Assembly: GCA_018396935.1 (NCBI GenBank)
Contig: JAGTRA010000019.1
Span: 1-11,936 of the forward strand
Reading direction: 5' to 3'
Source of the DNA: Candidatus Bathyarchaeota archaeon
Lineage (GTDB): Archaea > Thermoproteota > Bathyarchaeia > Bathyarchaeales > Bathycorpusculaceae
Length of the DNA stretch: 11,936 nt
Shown: positions 1 through 6,688 of the stretch, piece by piece
Position numbering within the stretch: position 1 is the stretch's first letter
How the letters are laid out: every line of letters begins with the position of its first letter
Notes under the pieces: model-generated
The model's input: the letters and a program-made list of their open reading frames with translations, nothing else
Told to the model about the DNA's origin: nothing
Databases searched by the model: none
Translations under genes and position numbers: made by a program

Positions 1-248
1 TAGCCTATTCTGCTCACTATTATCTGGCAAAGGGCCTAGCTACACTAGCTATAGAGAAAGCATTAGAGCATAACGTAGGGGTTGTAGGATTCTCCGGTGG
101 CGTAGCCTGTAATCAAATTTTTACAAAGATTATACGTGAGACAATAGAGTCCGCTGGATTAAGATTCATAGTTCATGAATTCATACCCCCTGGAGATGGA
201 GGTTTATCATTTGGTCAAGCAGTGTATGGTGGCTTCTTTAACCCTTAA
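1..248 (+). CDS. hypF: HypF C-terminal fragment, carbamoyltransferase for [NiFe]-hydrogenase maturation
   Basis: Only the last 81 codons are in the window; the reading frame starts at base 3 and ends at a TAA at 246-248. HypF transfers the carbamoyl group of carbamoyl phosphate to the C-terminal cysteine of HypE, the first step in making the cyanide ligands of the [NiFe] centre. The visible part is the end of the Kae1-like domain. It has the family motif GFSGGVACN (family form G-x-SGG-V-x-x-N) and the terminal PPGDGGLSFGQA motif, which matches the HypF PPxDGGxxxGQA block. hypC follows 47 bases downstream, and hypD and hypE are close by, which supports the call. The intact stop and normal C-terminus suggest the gene is complete beyond the window edge. 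The main alternative would be a Kae1/TsaD-type protein, but the hyp neighbours make HypF much more likely. Confidence 0.9.
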   Translation, partial: AYSAHYYLAKGLATLAIEKALEHNVGVVGFSGGVACNQIFTKIIRETIESAGLRFIVHEFIPPGDGGLSFGQAVYGGFFNP

Positions 249-250
249 AC

Positions 251-266
251 CATAAATAATTTATTA
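251..266 (+). promoter_or_regulatory. possible TATA box for hypC-hypD
   Basis: The 47-base gap after hypF holds an AT-rich run, ATAAATAATTTATTA, preceded by TTAAACC, which could act as a BRE. In archaea transcription starts about 25 bases after the box centre, which would fall near 282-290 and give a very short leader before the hypC ATG at 296. No strong Shine-Dalgarno site precedes that ATG, which fits a short or leaderless transcript. The call rests on the AT-rich match and spacing only. Confidence 0.4.
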
Positions 267-295
267 TCGCACGTATTGGCTTACCTTGATAGGTA

Positions 296-535
296 ATGTG
301 TTTAGCCATACCAGCGAGAGTTGTGGATATAAACGGTAACAAAGCCAAAGTTGACTTTGGAGAAGGCATTATGAGAGAGGTCGATGTGACACTAGTTAAT
401 GTTAAAGTTGGAGAATACGTCTTGGTTCACGCCGGGTATGCTATTCAAGTTTTAAGCCCCGATGAAGCTGAAGAGACCATTAAACTCTGGAATGAGCTTC
501 TAGAATTTGAGAAGCAACAGCCGAAAATGCGCTGA
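296..535 (+). CDS. hypC: HypC, hydrogenase assembly chaperone
   Basis: The 79-residue product has the usual HypC size and begins MCLAIPARV, the family signature. Its Cys2 (after Met removal, the N-terminal cysteine) binds the iron atom and the hydrogenase large-subunit precursor. HypC works with HypD as the scaffold on which Fe(CN)2CO is assembled, then carries the group to the large subunit. The ATG start is fixed by the need for Cys2 at the N-terminus. The rest of the chain has the small beta-barrel pattern of the family (VDFGEGIMREVDVTLVN, then VGEYVLVHAGYAIQVL). hypD starts 9 bases after the stop, so the two genes are very probably cotranscribed. Confidence is high because both motif and neighbours agree. 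Confidence 0.97.
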   Translation: MCLAIPARVVDINGNKAKVDFGEGIMREVDVTLVNVKVGEYVLVHAGYAIQVLSPDEAEETIKLWNELLEFEKQQPKMR

Positions 536-544
536 TGATTAAAA

Positions 545-1642
545 ATGTCAATAATGAAGCTGAAATTTAGAGACTCCACATTGGCAAAAAAAGTTATAGA
601 TAAAATCAACGATACGTCAAGGGAATTGGGTTATGTTAAAATTTGCCATGTTTGTGGAACCCATGAGTGGGCTATCACTCATTATGGCATCAGAAGTCTG
701 CTGCCTAAGAATGTGGACGTTATCGCTGGACCTGGATGTCCAGTTTGTGTCACACCAGCTTCTGAAATTGATGAGTCCATTAAGTTGGCAGAGAATGGTG
801 CTGTAATAGCCTGTTACGGGGATATGTTGAGAGTTCCAGGCTCTCATGGCTCCCTTTTAGACGCCAAGGCTGAAGGTGCAGACATTAGGGTTGTTTATAG
901 TGTTTCTGACGTCGTTAAAATGGCTAGGCAAGAGCCAAATAGAGAATTTGTGTTTTTTGCAATAGGCTTTGAAACGACAGCACCATCTACAGCTATTGAA
1001 GTTTTGAGGGGTCCCCCTAAAAATCTCAGTTTCCTAGTGTCGCATAGATTGATCCCGCCTGCTATGGAGCTACTCGTAGGAATAGGTGACCTCCATATAG
1101 ATGGCTTTATAGCTCCAGGCCATGTAAGCACCATTATTGGTTTGAAACCATATGAAATTTTTCCTAGGGCTTACCGTATGCCAACAGTCGTCGCAGGCTT
1201 TGAACCACTTGATATCCTTTTCGCAATATATATGATACTTAGACAGATTAAACGCGGGGAGGCTCGACTGGAAAACGAGTATATGCGGGTTGTAAGCTGG
1301 GATGGTAATATTAAAGCCCAGGAGTTTATGAATAAGGCCTACAATGTCGTAGATGGCAATTGGCGTGGACTGGGTAAGTTACCCCTTTCAGCCCTAAGGC
1401 TTTCAGAAAAATACTCAAAGTTTGATGCCAGGGAAAAATTTGGGGTTAAAGTAGAAGAGGGTGAGGACATCCATCCAGGATGTCAATGTCACCTAATTAT
1501 GATCGGTAAGATTAAGCCGCCTGAATGTCCATTATATATGAGAGCGTGTACGCCACAAAGGCCTATAGGAGCCTGTATGGTGAGCATGGAAGGAACATGC
1601 CGCATATGGGCTAAACATCAAATCAAAAATTATGAAATTTAG
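545..1642 (+). CDS. hypD: HypD, [4Fe-4S] protein for Fe(CN)2CO assembly
   Basis: The 365-residue length is normal for HypD. The protein carries the [4Fe-4S] cluster and redox-active cysteines needed to attach CN and CO to iron on the HypC-HypD complex. The CGTH motif is at Cys37 and the GPGCPVC motif at Cys65 and Cys68; these are the conserved central-cavity cysteines. GFETTAP lies in the middle of the chain. The C-terminal part has six cysteines (313, 315, 328, 335, 344, 352) in the pattern GCQC...ECP...CTP...GAC...GTC, which contains the cluster ligands. The ATG at 545 was chosen; an in-frame ATG at 554 is also possible, as there is no clear Shine-Dalgarno site to decide. It sits 9 bases after hypC and converges on hypE with 7 bases between the stops. 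Confidence 0.97.
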   Translation: MSIMKLKFRDSTLAKKVIDKINDTSRELGYVKICHVCGTHEWAITHYGIRSLLPKNVDVIAGPGCPVCVTPASEIDESIKLAENGAVIACYGDMLRVPGSHGSLLDAKAEGADIRVVYSVSDVVKMARQEPNREFVFFAIGFETTAPSTAIEVLRGPPKNLSFLVSHRLIPPAMELLVGIGDLHIDGFIAPGHVSTIIGLKPYEIFPRAYRMPTVVAGFEPLDILFAIYMILRQIKRGEARLENEYMRVVSWDGNIKAQEFMNKAYNVVDGNWRGLGKLPLSALRLSEKYSKFDAREKFGVKVEEGEDIHPGCQCHLIMIGKIKPPECPLYMRACTPQRPIGACMVSMEGTCRIWAKHQIKNYEI

Positions 1643-1649
1643 CATGCTT

Positions 1650-2711
1650 TTAACATATCCTTGGGATGGGATCCCCTAATGGTCTGGCAATTACTCGCTT
1701 ACCGCCAATTATAGTTTGCATAGCTACTCCGCTAAAATCTCTAGTTACCTCTCCTATTATCTCAGCATTCTTTCCCTCCTCAGTTCCTCGTAAGAACTGT
1801 AAAACTTCCTCAGCCTTCTCTTTAACCACCCCTATGACGATTTTTCCTTCATTTCCTATTTCAAGTGGATCTAACCCTAGCATCTCACAAGCTGCTCGAA
1901 CATTTTCATTAATTGGAATTTTATCCTCTTGAATGAGGATTCCAACTCCTGATTTTTCACTCATCTCATTTAGAGCGTCAGCAAGCCCTCCCCTAGTAGG
2001 ATCCTTCATAGCTACTATGCCTCCAACTTCTCCAAGTAGTCTCTGAATTAGCTTATTTAATGGTCTGACATCTGACCTTATTTCACCTAAGAAGTTTAAT
2101 CCCTCTTGAGCTGACAAAACAGCCAAACCGTGATCGCCTATTGTGCCAGATATGATTATCTTATCTCCATACCTTAAGTTTGAATCTAAAATCCACTTAG
2201 ACTCAAAGCTAGGTCTGAACTTTTTAACAATTCGTATATTGTTCTCCAGGGCAGCTGTTCTTCTACCTATACCTGAAACGTTAATTAAACACCCTCCAAG
2301 CTTCCCCCTCTCTACAACTTTTGTATCTCCGGTAATTATCCCGACGCCAGCCTCGATGCATGTGTTACGCATGCTTGCTAAGATCCTCTCAAGATCACTT
2401 ATTGGCAATCCTTCTTCCAATATTAAACCGCAAGCTAAAGCATGAGGCTCTGCTCCTAAAACAGATATGTCGTTCACTGTTCCAGAAATCGACAATCGCC
2501 CGATATCTCCCCCAGGAAAGAAAATCGGCTTAACCGCGTGGGAATCGCTTTTAAGAACTATGTCCCCTATTACAGCAGCGTCATCAAAAGCTTTTAACGG
2601 CACCTCCGCCTCTAAGAGATCGCCAAAATATTTTGCGATATAATTCCTAATCAACTCATGCATAACCGATCCGCCAGCACCATGTAGCATAGTAATATGG
2701 TCGATGTCCAA
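1650..2711 (-). CDS. hypE: HypE, carbamoyl dehydratase that makes the cyanide ligand
   Basis: HypE accepts a carbamoyl group from HypF on its C-terminal cysteine, dehydrates it with ATP to a thiocyanate and hands cyanide to HypC-HypD. The chain ends PRIC, with the catalytic cysteine last, exactly as in the family. Other marks are LHGAGGSVM near the N-terminus, FDDAAV, TVNDISVLGAEP (the PurM/AIR-synthase-like ATP-binding fold), GDTKVVERG and MKDPTRGGLADALNEM. The TTG at 2711 is my preferred start: it gives MDIDHITMLHGAGG, the usual short N-terminus, and has GGGGGT (2721-2716) four bases upstream. An upstream in-frame ATG at 2756 would add 15 residues but has no Shine-Dalgarno site and overlaps possible TATA sequences. 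The gene runs opposite to hypC-hypD, so it has its own promoter. Confidence 0.95.
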   Translation of the reverse strand: MDIDHITMLHGAGGSVMHELIRNYIAKYFGDLLEAEVPLKAFDDAAVIGDIVLKSDSHAVKPIFFPGGDIGRLSISGTVNDISVLGAEPHALACGLILEEGLPISDLERILASMRNTCIEAGVGIITGDTKVVERGKLGGCLINVSGIGRRTAALENNIRIVKKFRPSFESKWILDSNLRYGDKIIISGTIGDHGLAVLSAQEGLNFLGEIRSDVRPLNKLIQRLLGEVGGIVAMKDPTRGGLADALNEMSEKSGVGILIQEDKIPINENVRAACEMLGLDPLEIGNEGKIVIGVVKEKAEEVLQFLRGTEEGKNAEIIGEVTRDFSGVAMQTIIGGKRVIARPLGDPIPRIC

Positions 2712-2731
2712 TTTGACCCCCTTCTCCACCA

Positions 2732-2753
2732 CTTTATATCCGACTAAAATAAA
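2732..2753 (-). promoter_or_regulatory. possible TATA elements for hypE
   Basis: On the minus strand two TATA-like runs lie just upstream of the preferred hypE TTG start: TTTATTTTA (2753-2745) and GATATAAAG (2740-2732). The first would place the start of transcription near 2723, giving a short leader. The second would place it close to 2711, giving an almost leaderless message. Both fall inside the reading frame if the longer ATG start at 2756 is used, which is one reason to prefer the TTG. This is inferred from sequence match and spacing only. Confidence 0.35.
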
Positions 2754-2816
2754 CATGTTACGGCCTGTGTTTGCCCTTTATGATGAGAAAGTCGGCATCA
2801 ATCACGCTGTGTAAAT

Positions 2817-2833
2817 GGAAAACCATATAAATA
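2817..2833 (+). promoter_or_regulatory. BRE/TATA promoter of the ribosomal protein operon
   Basis: GGAAAACC followed directly by ATATAAATA (2825-2833) matches an archaeal BRE plus TATA box. Transcription would start near 2855, leaving about 20 bases of leader that contain GGGGAT (2861-2866), a Shine-Dalgarno-like site 7 bases before the uL22 TTG. It is the only good promoter in the divergent gap between hypE and uL22, and it faces a long co-directional gene array. Confidence 0.6.
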
Positions 2834-2842
2834 GCCATGTAG

Positions 2843-2858
2843 CTGTTCAATTGCACAG
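2843..2858. promoter_or_regulatory. imperfect palindrome at the predicted operon start site
   Basis: CTGTTCAATTGCACAG reads almost the same on both strands; only one pair of positions fails to match. It lies about 10 bases downstream of the TATA box and covers the predicted transcription start, a position typical of archaeal repressor operators. No known regulator can be named from the sequence, and a 16-bp imperfect palindrome in AT-rich DNA could occur by chance. Confidence 0.3.
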
Positions 2859-2873
2859 TCGGGGATATAAAAA

Positions 2874-3362
2874 TTGCCAGAATGGGGATATTCAATACCT
2901 GAAGAATCTCTTGATCCAGAAAAAACGGCTAAGGCGAGCGGTAGGGAGCTTAGAATATCCTGTAAATCCGCTCGTGAAATATGCAATACCATAAAAGGCA
3001 TGTTACTTCCTCAAGCCAAGAAGTACTTAAAAGATGTTATAGCTAAAAAGAAACTTGTCCCCTTTAAGAGGTATAATAAAAAGGCTGCTCATCATGGTGG
3101 TTTAGAGAAAGCTTACTCTGGAAAATATCCCGTTAAGGCTGCAAGGCATATATTGAAGATTCTTGAAAGTGCGGAGGCTAATGCTGAAAACAAAGGATTA
3201 GATACAGAGCGACTAAAAATAATCCACGCCTCCGCTTATCCCGGCACAAAAATTAAGAGATATATGCCGAGGGCCTTTGGAAGAGCCACGCCGAAATTTG
3301 AAACATTATGCCATGTTGAAATAGTATTAGAAGAAATTCCAGGATCCGAGGGGAGCGCGTAA
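2874..3362 (+). CDS. rplV: Large-subunit ribosomal protein uL22 (L22)
   Basis: uL22 lines part of the peptide exit tunnel of the 50S subunit. The 162-residue product has the archaeal L22 pattern: an N-terminal WGYS...DPEKTAKASGRELRIS block, then a stretch rich in basic residues with PFKRYNKKAAHHGG, and the C-terminal hairpin with IHASAYPGTKIKRYMPRAFGRA. The start is TTG at 2874; the preceding in-frame codons contain a TAA at 2868-2870, so no earlier start is possible, and GGGGAT lies 7 bases upstream. It is the first gene of the operon here. In most archaea uL22 is preceded by uL3, uL4, uL23, uL2 and uS19, none of which is present. Its TAA overlaps the uS3 ATG by one base. Confidence 0.96.
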   Translation: MPEWGYSIPEESLDPEKTAKASGRELRISCKSAREICNTIKGMLLPQAKKYLKDVIAKKKLVPFKRYNKKAAHHGGLEKAYSGKYPVKAARHILKILESAEANAENKGLDTERLKIIHASAYPGTKIKRYMPRAFGRATPKFETLCHVEIVLEEIPGSEGSA

Positions 3363-4024
3363 TGTCCGCGGTAAAACATTTCATATCTGATGCAAAAAAG
3401 AAGGTGGCGATAGACGAGTTTTTAAGTAAAAAACTAGAGAAAGCTGGATATGGCGGTGTTGAGATTTCAAGGACACCTCTCGGTACCCATGTAGTGATAT
3501 ACGCGATGCGACCTGGGCTCGTCATAGGTAGAGGTGGAGAGACGATTCGTGAACTCGCAAAGGATCTTGAGGAAAAATTCGGAGTTGAAAATCCGCAAAT
3601 ATCCGTATCTGAAATTGAAGTCCCAGAACTAAATGCTTATGTTGTTGCCTCCCGCATTGCTGCTGCCCTTCAAAGGGGTGTTCACTTCCGTAGAGCTGGC
3701 TTTTGGGCTCTAAATCAAATAATGGAGGCAGGGGCTCTCGGCGCTGAGATAATCATAAGCGGGAAACTTAGAACTGAAAGAGCTAGGTATGAGAAGTTCA
3801 AAAGCGGGTACCTGCCAAAATGCGGGGACCCTGCGATGAAGTATATGAGAAAAGCAGAAGTTCACGTACAGCTTAAGCCAGGTATTTTTGGGGTAAAAGT
3901 TAGAATAATGCCCCCAGAAGCCAAGTTTCCAGATAAGCTTCAGATTGTTGAAACATCAGTTCAAGAAGCTACAGGAAACGAGTCTAGCGAGAAAACAGAA
4001 TTAAAAAGAGAGGGAGCTGAATAA
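3362..4024 (+). CDS. rpsC: Small-subunit ribosomal protein uS3 (S3)
   Basis: uS3 sits at the mRNA entry site of the 30S head. The 220-residue chain has the type II KH domain with its VIGRGGE loop at residues 54-60, followed by the S3 C-terminal domain (HFRRAGFWALNQIMEAGALGAEI, then SGKLRTERARYEKFKSGY). The last 25 or so residues form a charged tail rich in Glu, Lys and Ser, common in archaeal S3. The ATG overlaps the uL22 stop by one base (TAATG), which suggests translational coupling. uL29 starts on the next base after the stop. Confidence 0.98.
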   Translation: MSAVKHFISDAKKKVAIDEFLSKKLEKAGYGGVEISRTPLGTHVVIYAMRPGLVIGRGGETIRELAKDLEEKFGVENPQISVSEIEVPELNAYVVASRIAAALQRGVHFRRAGFWALNQIMEAGALGAEIIISGKLRTERARYEKFKSGYLPKCGDPAMKYMRKAEVHVQLKPGIFGVKVRIMPPEAKFPDKLQIVETSVQEATGNESSEKTELKREGAE

Positions 4025-4252
4025 ATGGCAATACTTAGAGTCAAGGAAATAAGAGCAATGTCTCCTGAAGAACGAAAAAAGAAGTTAGCTGAGCTTAGAA
4101 CTGAGCTAATGAGGTTGCAAACAATGATAAGGGCAGGGGGCACCGTAGAAAATCCAGGGATAATAAAAGAGATTCGAAAAACAATAGCCAGGATACTTAC
4201 TATTGAAAATGAGCAGAAAAGTGGTAAGGCTAAGATGCATCAGGGGGCTTAA
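4025..4252 (+). CDS. rpmC: Large-subunit ribosomal protein uL29 (L29)
   Basis: This 75-residue protein is a two-helix coiled hairpin near the exit of the peptide tunnel, where it helps form the docking site for targeting factors. The family pattern is clear: RVKEIRAMSPEERKKKLAELRTEL in the first helix, then GGTVENPGIIKEIRKTIARILTI in the second. The ATG directly follows the uS3 stop with no gap. In some archaea a SUI1/aIF1 gene lies between uL29 and rnp1; here only six bases separate them, so it is absent. Confidence 0.97.
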   Translation: MAILRVKEIRAMSPEERKKKLAELRTELMRLQTMIRAGGTVENPGIIKEIRKTIARILTIENEQKSGKAKMHQGA

Positions 4253-4258
4253 AGACTC

Positions 4259-4540
4259 ATGAAAGTTACGCCAGATATAATACGATGGGAATTTATTGGC
4301 ACTGATCTTACCGTCGCAGAAAGTAAAAACCCAAACTATGTTGGATTACATGGTAAAGTTATTGATGAAACGAGAAATACATTTACAATAGTTGACGATT
4401 CTAAACGGCGGACAATGATTAAAGAAGTTTGCATTTTCCATTTCAAATTCCCAGATGGAACAGTTGTTGAAATAGATGGGAAACTTCTAACCGGTAGACC
4501 TGAAGATAGACTTAAAAAAAGAATTAAGAGGTTATGGTGA
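4259..4540 (+). CDS. rnp1: Ribonuclease P protein subunit Rnp1 (Pop4/Rpp29)
   Basis: Rnp1 is one of the archaeal protein partners of RNase P RNA, which trims the 5' leader of precursor tRNAs. The 93-residue product matches the archaeal Rpp29/Pop4 core: a short N-terminal helix region (MKVTPDIIRWEFIG), the Sm-like barrel start VAESKNPNYVGLHGKVIDETRNTF, then DGTVVEIDGKLLTGRPEDRLKK at the end. Its place between uL29 and uS17 is the standard archaeal one, which independently supports the call. The ATG at 4259 gives the usual short N-terminus; one base separates its TGA from the uS17 ATG. Confidence 0.94.
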   Translation: MKVTPDIIRWEFIGTDLTVAESKNPNYVGLHGKVIDETRNTFTIVDDSKRRTMIKEVCIFHFKFPDGTVVEIDGKLLTGRPEDRLKKRIKRLW

Positions 4541-4541
4541 A

Positions 4542-4862
4542 ATGTCCCTGATGTTTAAAAAACCGGATAAAACATGTAATGATAGAAACTGTCCATTCCA
4601 TGGCAACTTGCCTATCCGAGGTCGTATACTTGAGGGTGTCGTTGTCAGTGCGAAAATGGATAAAACAGTTATAGTTAGGCGGGACTACCTGCATTATGTT
4701 CCCAAGTTTATGCGATATGAACGCAGGCATAGCAGAATTCCATCCCATAATCCTCCATGTATAAACGCGAAGGAAGGTGATCGTGTAGTAATAGCTGAAT
4801 GTCGCCCCATAAGCAAGACTGTATCCTTTGTTGTTGTAGAGAAAAAGGAGGAGGCTAGGTAA
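4542..4862 (+). CDS. rpsQ: Small-subunit ribosomal protein uS17 (S17)
   Basis: uS17 binds 16S rRNA early in 30S assembly. The 106-residue protein has the archaeal/eukaryotic N-terminal block [17 protein letters not shown], which bacterial S17 lacks, then the OB-fold pattern: [35 protein letters not shown] and [14 protein letters not shown]. The ATG at 4542 lies one base after the rnp1 stop; a second in-frame ATG at 4551 is possible but would remove only three residues. uL14 starts two bases after the stop. Confidence 0.98.
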   Translation: MSLMFKKPDKTCNDRNCPFHGNLPIRGRILEGVVVSAKMDKTVIVRRDYLHYVPKFMRYERRHSRIPSHNPPCINAKEGDRVVIAECRPISKTVSFVVVEKKEEAR

Positions 4863-4864
4863 TA

Positions 4865-5305
4865 ATGGCTGCAAAGGCGAAGTCCAGGGGATTAATTGCA
4901 AAGGGAGTTGCCGGTCAGGTTCCGAAGATTTCAAGGGGGTTACCCGCAGGTTCCATACTGAAGTGTGCCGATAACACGGGGGCTAAGGAGCTTCGATTAA
5001 TTCAGGTTATAGGCTACAAGGGACGAAGGGGGCGTGTTCCCTCAGCTGCTGTCGGTGACAGAGTGGCTGTTTCAGTTAGACGTGGAACCCCAGACATGCG
5101 TAAAAAAATATTCCATGCCGTTGTGATTAGGCAGCGCATGCCCTTCCGCAGACCCGATGGTATATGGGTTCAGTTTGAGGATAATGCTGCAGTTATAATA
5201 ACCCCTGAGGGTGAAATGAAAGGGTCGGAGATAAGGGGTCCTGTAGCTAAGGAAGCTGCTGAAAGATGGCCGAGGATAGCGAGTGCAGCTAGCATAATCA
5301 TCTAG
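4865..5305 (+). CDS. rplN: Large-subunit ribosomal protein uL14 (L14)
   Basis: uL14 lies at the subunit interface of the 50S subunit and contributes to an inter-subunit bridge. The family block begins at about residue 24 with [20 protein letters not shown], continues through [22 protein letters not shown], and ends [24 protein letters not shown]. The 146-residue length is a little longer than most archaeal L14 because of a basic N-terminal lead of about 20 residues ([14 protein letters not shown]...). The ATG two bases after the uS17 stop is the natural start; the last codons of uS17 carry a purine-rich GGAGGAGG run that could serve as its ribosome-binding site. Confidence 0.98.
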   Translation: MAAKAKSRGLIAKGVAGQVPKISRGLPAGSILKCADNTGAKELRLIQVIGYKGRRGRVPSAAVGDRVAVSVRRGTPDMRKKIFHAVVIRQRMPFRRPDGIWVQFEDNAAVIITPEGEMKGSEIRGPVAKEAAERWPRIASAASIII

Positions 5306-5306
5306 A

Positions 5307-5312
5307 GAGGTG
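5307..5312 (+). promoter_or_regulatory. Shine-Dalgarno site fixing the uL24 start
   Basis: GAGGTG lies 6 bases before the GTG at 5319. The other in-frame GTG (5310) is inside this site itself, so it cannot be the start used with it. This decides the uL24 start at 5319. Confidence 0.7.
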
Positions 5313-5318
5313 TTAAGA

Positions 5319-5912
5319 GTGCAGAGAGCTATACAATCCTCAAAACCTTCTAAGCAGCGTAAAAGGCTATTCCAAGCCCCTGACCACATTAGATACAAAC
5401 ACCTGTCAGCCCCTCTGTCTCCTGAACTTAGGAAGGAGCATGGAATTCGAAGTCTTCCAGTGAGGTCTGGAGACACTGTACGCGTTATGAGAGGCGACTA
5501 TAAAGGGTTTGAGGGAAAAGTGCTCAGGGTTGATAGGAAAGAATATCGAATTTATATTGAGGGTTTGACACGGGAGAAAGTTGACGGTACAACCGTTTTA
5601 GTACCCATTCACCCATCAAAAGTTATGATAACAAAGCTAAACCTTGATGATAAGTGGAGAAAGAACATATTGGAGAGGAAAAAGAAGACTAAAGGTGTTT
5701 CTGGCTTAAAATCTCAAAAGGAGCCTGAGGAAAAACAATCAAGTGAAGCTAAGAAGACGAAAAAAGCGTCTAAGAAGCCTACTAGAAGAGTGCAGAAATC
5801 CGCAGAGAATGTAGTTGAAAATAAGGATAAAAAGGATAAAAATGCAAAAGTGGAGGCGCAAGAGAAAAAAGTAAGAACACGTAGAGGGAAGCGAAAGTCG
5901 GAGGAAGCATAA
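5319..5912 (+). CDS. rplX: Large-subunit ribosomal protein uL24 (L24) with long charged tail
   Basis: uL24 starts assembly of the 50S subunit by binding the 5' end of 23S rRNA. The chain of 197 residues has the archaeal [20 protein letters not shown] lead, the KOW motif around residues 48-75 ([21 protein letters not shown]), and [17 protein letters not shown]. Archaeal L24 usually ends near residue 120; here a further 77 residues (121-197) follow, made mainly of Lys, Glu, Ser, Ala and Arg and probably disordered. The GTG at 5319 is chosen from its Shine-Dalgarno site; a GTG at 5310 would add three residues. The TAA shares its last base with the eS4 ATG. The frame stays open and the codon use resembles the core, so the tail is probably real coding sequence. 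Confidence 0.95.
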   Translation: MQRAIQSSKPSKQRKRLFQAPDHIRYKHLSAPLSPELRKEHGIRSLPVRSGDTVRVMRGDYKGFEGKVLRVDRKEYRIYIEGLTREKVDGTTVLVPIHPSKVMITKLNLDDKWRKNILERKKKTKGVSGLKSQKEPEEKQSSEAKKTKKASKKPTRRVQKSAENVVENKDKKDKNAKVEAQEKKVRTRRGKRKSEEA

Positions 5913-6688
5913 TGGGCAAGAAGGGTGGCTCTCAGGCTTTAAAGCGTAAACCAGCTCCGAGAATTTGGCCGATTCATAGGAAGGAATTCACATGGACTGT
6001 TAGGCCTACGCCAGGTCCCCATTCTATGGAGCGTTGTATACCCCTAGTTATAATGTTACGTGAAATTTTAGGCTTTGCAAAGACAAGGAAAGAAGCTAAG
6101 ATAATAGTTGCTCAGGGTAAGGTTTACGTTGATGGGAGAGTTAGACGTGATGATCGTTTCCCTGTAGGTTTAATGGATGTTGTTTCAATACCTGATATGG
6201 ATAAAACTTTCAGGGTCCTACCCCATAAAAAGGGGTTAACCTTATTCCCAATAAGTAAGGATGAAGCTGACTTTAAGCTCTGCAGAATAGAGAATAAAAC
6301 GACGGTGAAGGGCGGGCATATACAACTTAACCTTCATGATGGATCAAATATTCTCATTAAAGTAGCTGATGCAAAGAATCCCCAGGAAGACGTCTATAAA
6401 ACCTTTGATACCCTAAAAGTAAGCCTCCCTGAAAGAAAAATTTTAAGTCATATACCCATGAGAGAAGGAGTTTACGCAATAATTACCGGTGGAAAAAACC
6501 AAGGAGTTTGCGGGAGAGGAGTTGAAAGAGAGAAAGCTGAGGGTAAGCGGCGCAAGGACCTCCTTGTAACTATAGAAGATGATGCTGGAAATCGTTACCA
6601 AACGATATTAGACTTCGTCTTCGCGATAGGCGAATCTCAACCACTAATATCATTGCCAAAAGCTACGGAGGTAATGCAAAGTGTCTGA
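5912..6688 (+). CDS. rps4e: Small-subunit ribosomal protein eS4 (S4e)
   Basis: eS4 is a 30S protein found in archaea and eukaryotes but not bacteria. The 258-residue chain opens [20 protein letters not shown] with KEFTWTVRPTPGPHS, has the S4-like RNA-binding domain at about residues 42-95 (REILGFAKTRKEAK, VYVDGRVRRD, FPVGLMDVV), the S4e central domain, and a C-terminal KOW region around residues 185-205 (GVYAIITGGKNQGVCGRG) ending near FVFAIG. The length is slightly above the common archaeal size. It begins on the last base of the uL24 stop and overlaps uL5 by 8 bases, so the three are probably coupled in translation. Confidence 0.98.
   Translation: MGKKGGSQALKRKPAPRIWPIHRKEFTWTVRPTPGPHSMERCIPLVIMLREILGFAKTRKEAKIIVAQGKVYVDGRVRRDDRFPVGLMDVVSIPDMDKTFRVLPHKKGLTLFPISKDEADFKLCRIENKTTVKGGHIQLNLHDGSNILIKVADAKNPQEDVYKTFDTLKVSLPERKILSHIPMREGVYAIITGGKNQGVCGRGVEREKAEGKRRKDLLVTIEDDAGNRYQTILDFVFAIGESQPLISLPKATEVMQSV

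Noticed and set aside
1633..1660. Terminator hairpin between hypD and hypE (GCATGC followed by TTTT)
   Set aside because: The stem is only a 6-base palindrome with no loop and the T run is short, so it is too weak to call.
2143..2445. 100-codon open frame on the plus strand inside hypE
   Set aside because: It is antisense to the well-supported hypE, has no family motif and has no ribosome-binding site; it is a shadow of hypE codon use.
4253..4258. Possible missing or broken SUI1/aIF1 gene between uL29 and rnp1
   Set aside because: Only six bases separate the genes and nothing resembles a remnant; many archaea lack SUI1 at this place.
5072..5476. 134-codon open frame on the minus strand across uL14 and uL24
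   Set aside because: Both plus-strand genes are certain from their motifs, and the antisense product is not recognisable.
5679..5909. Lys-rich stretch as a DNA repeat or slipped region
   Set aside because: The Lys/Glu codons are mixed and no tandem unit is visible; the frame stays open to a stop that joins exactly to eS4.
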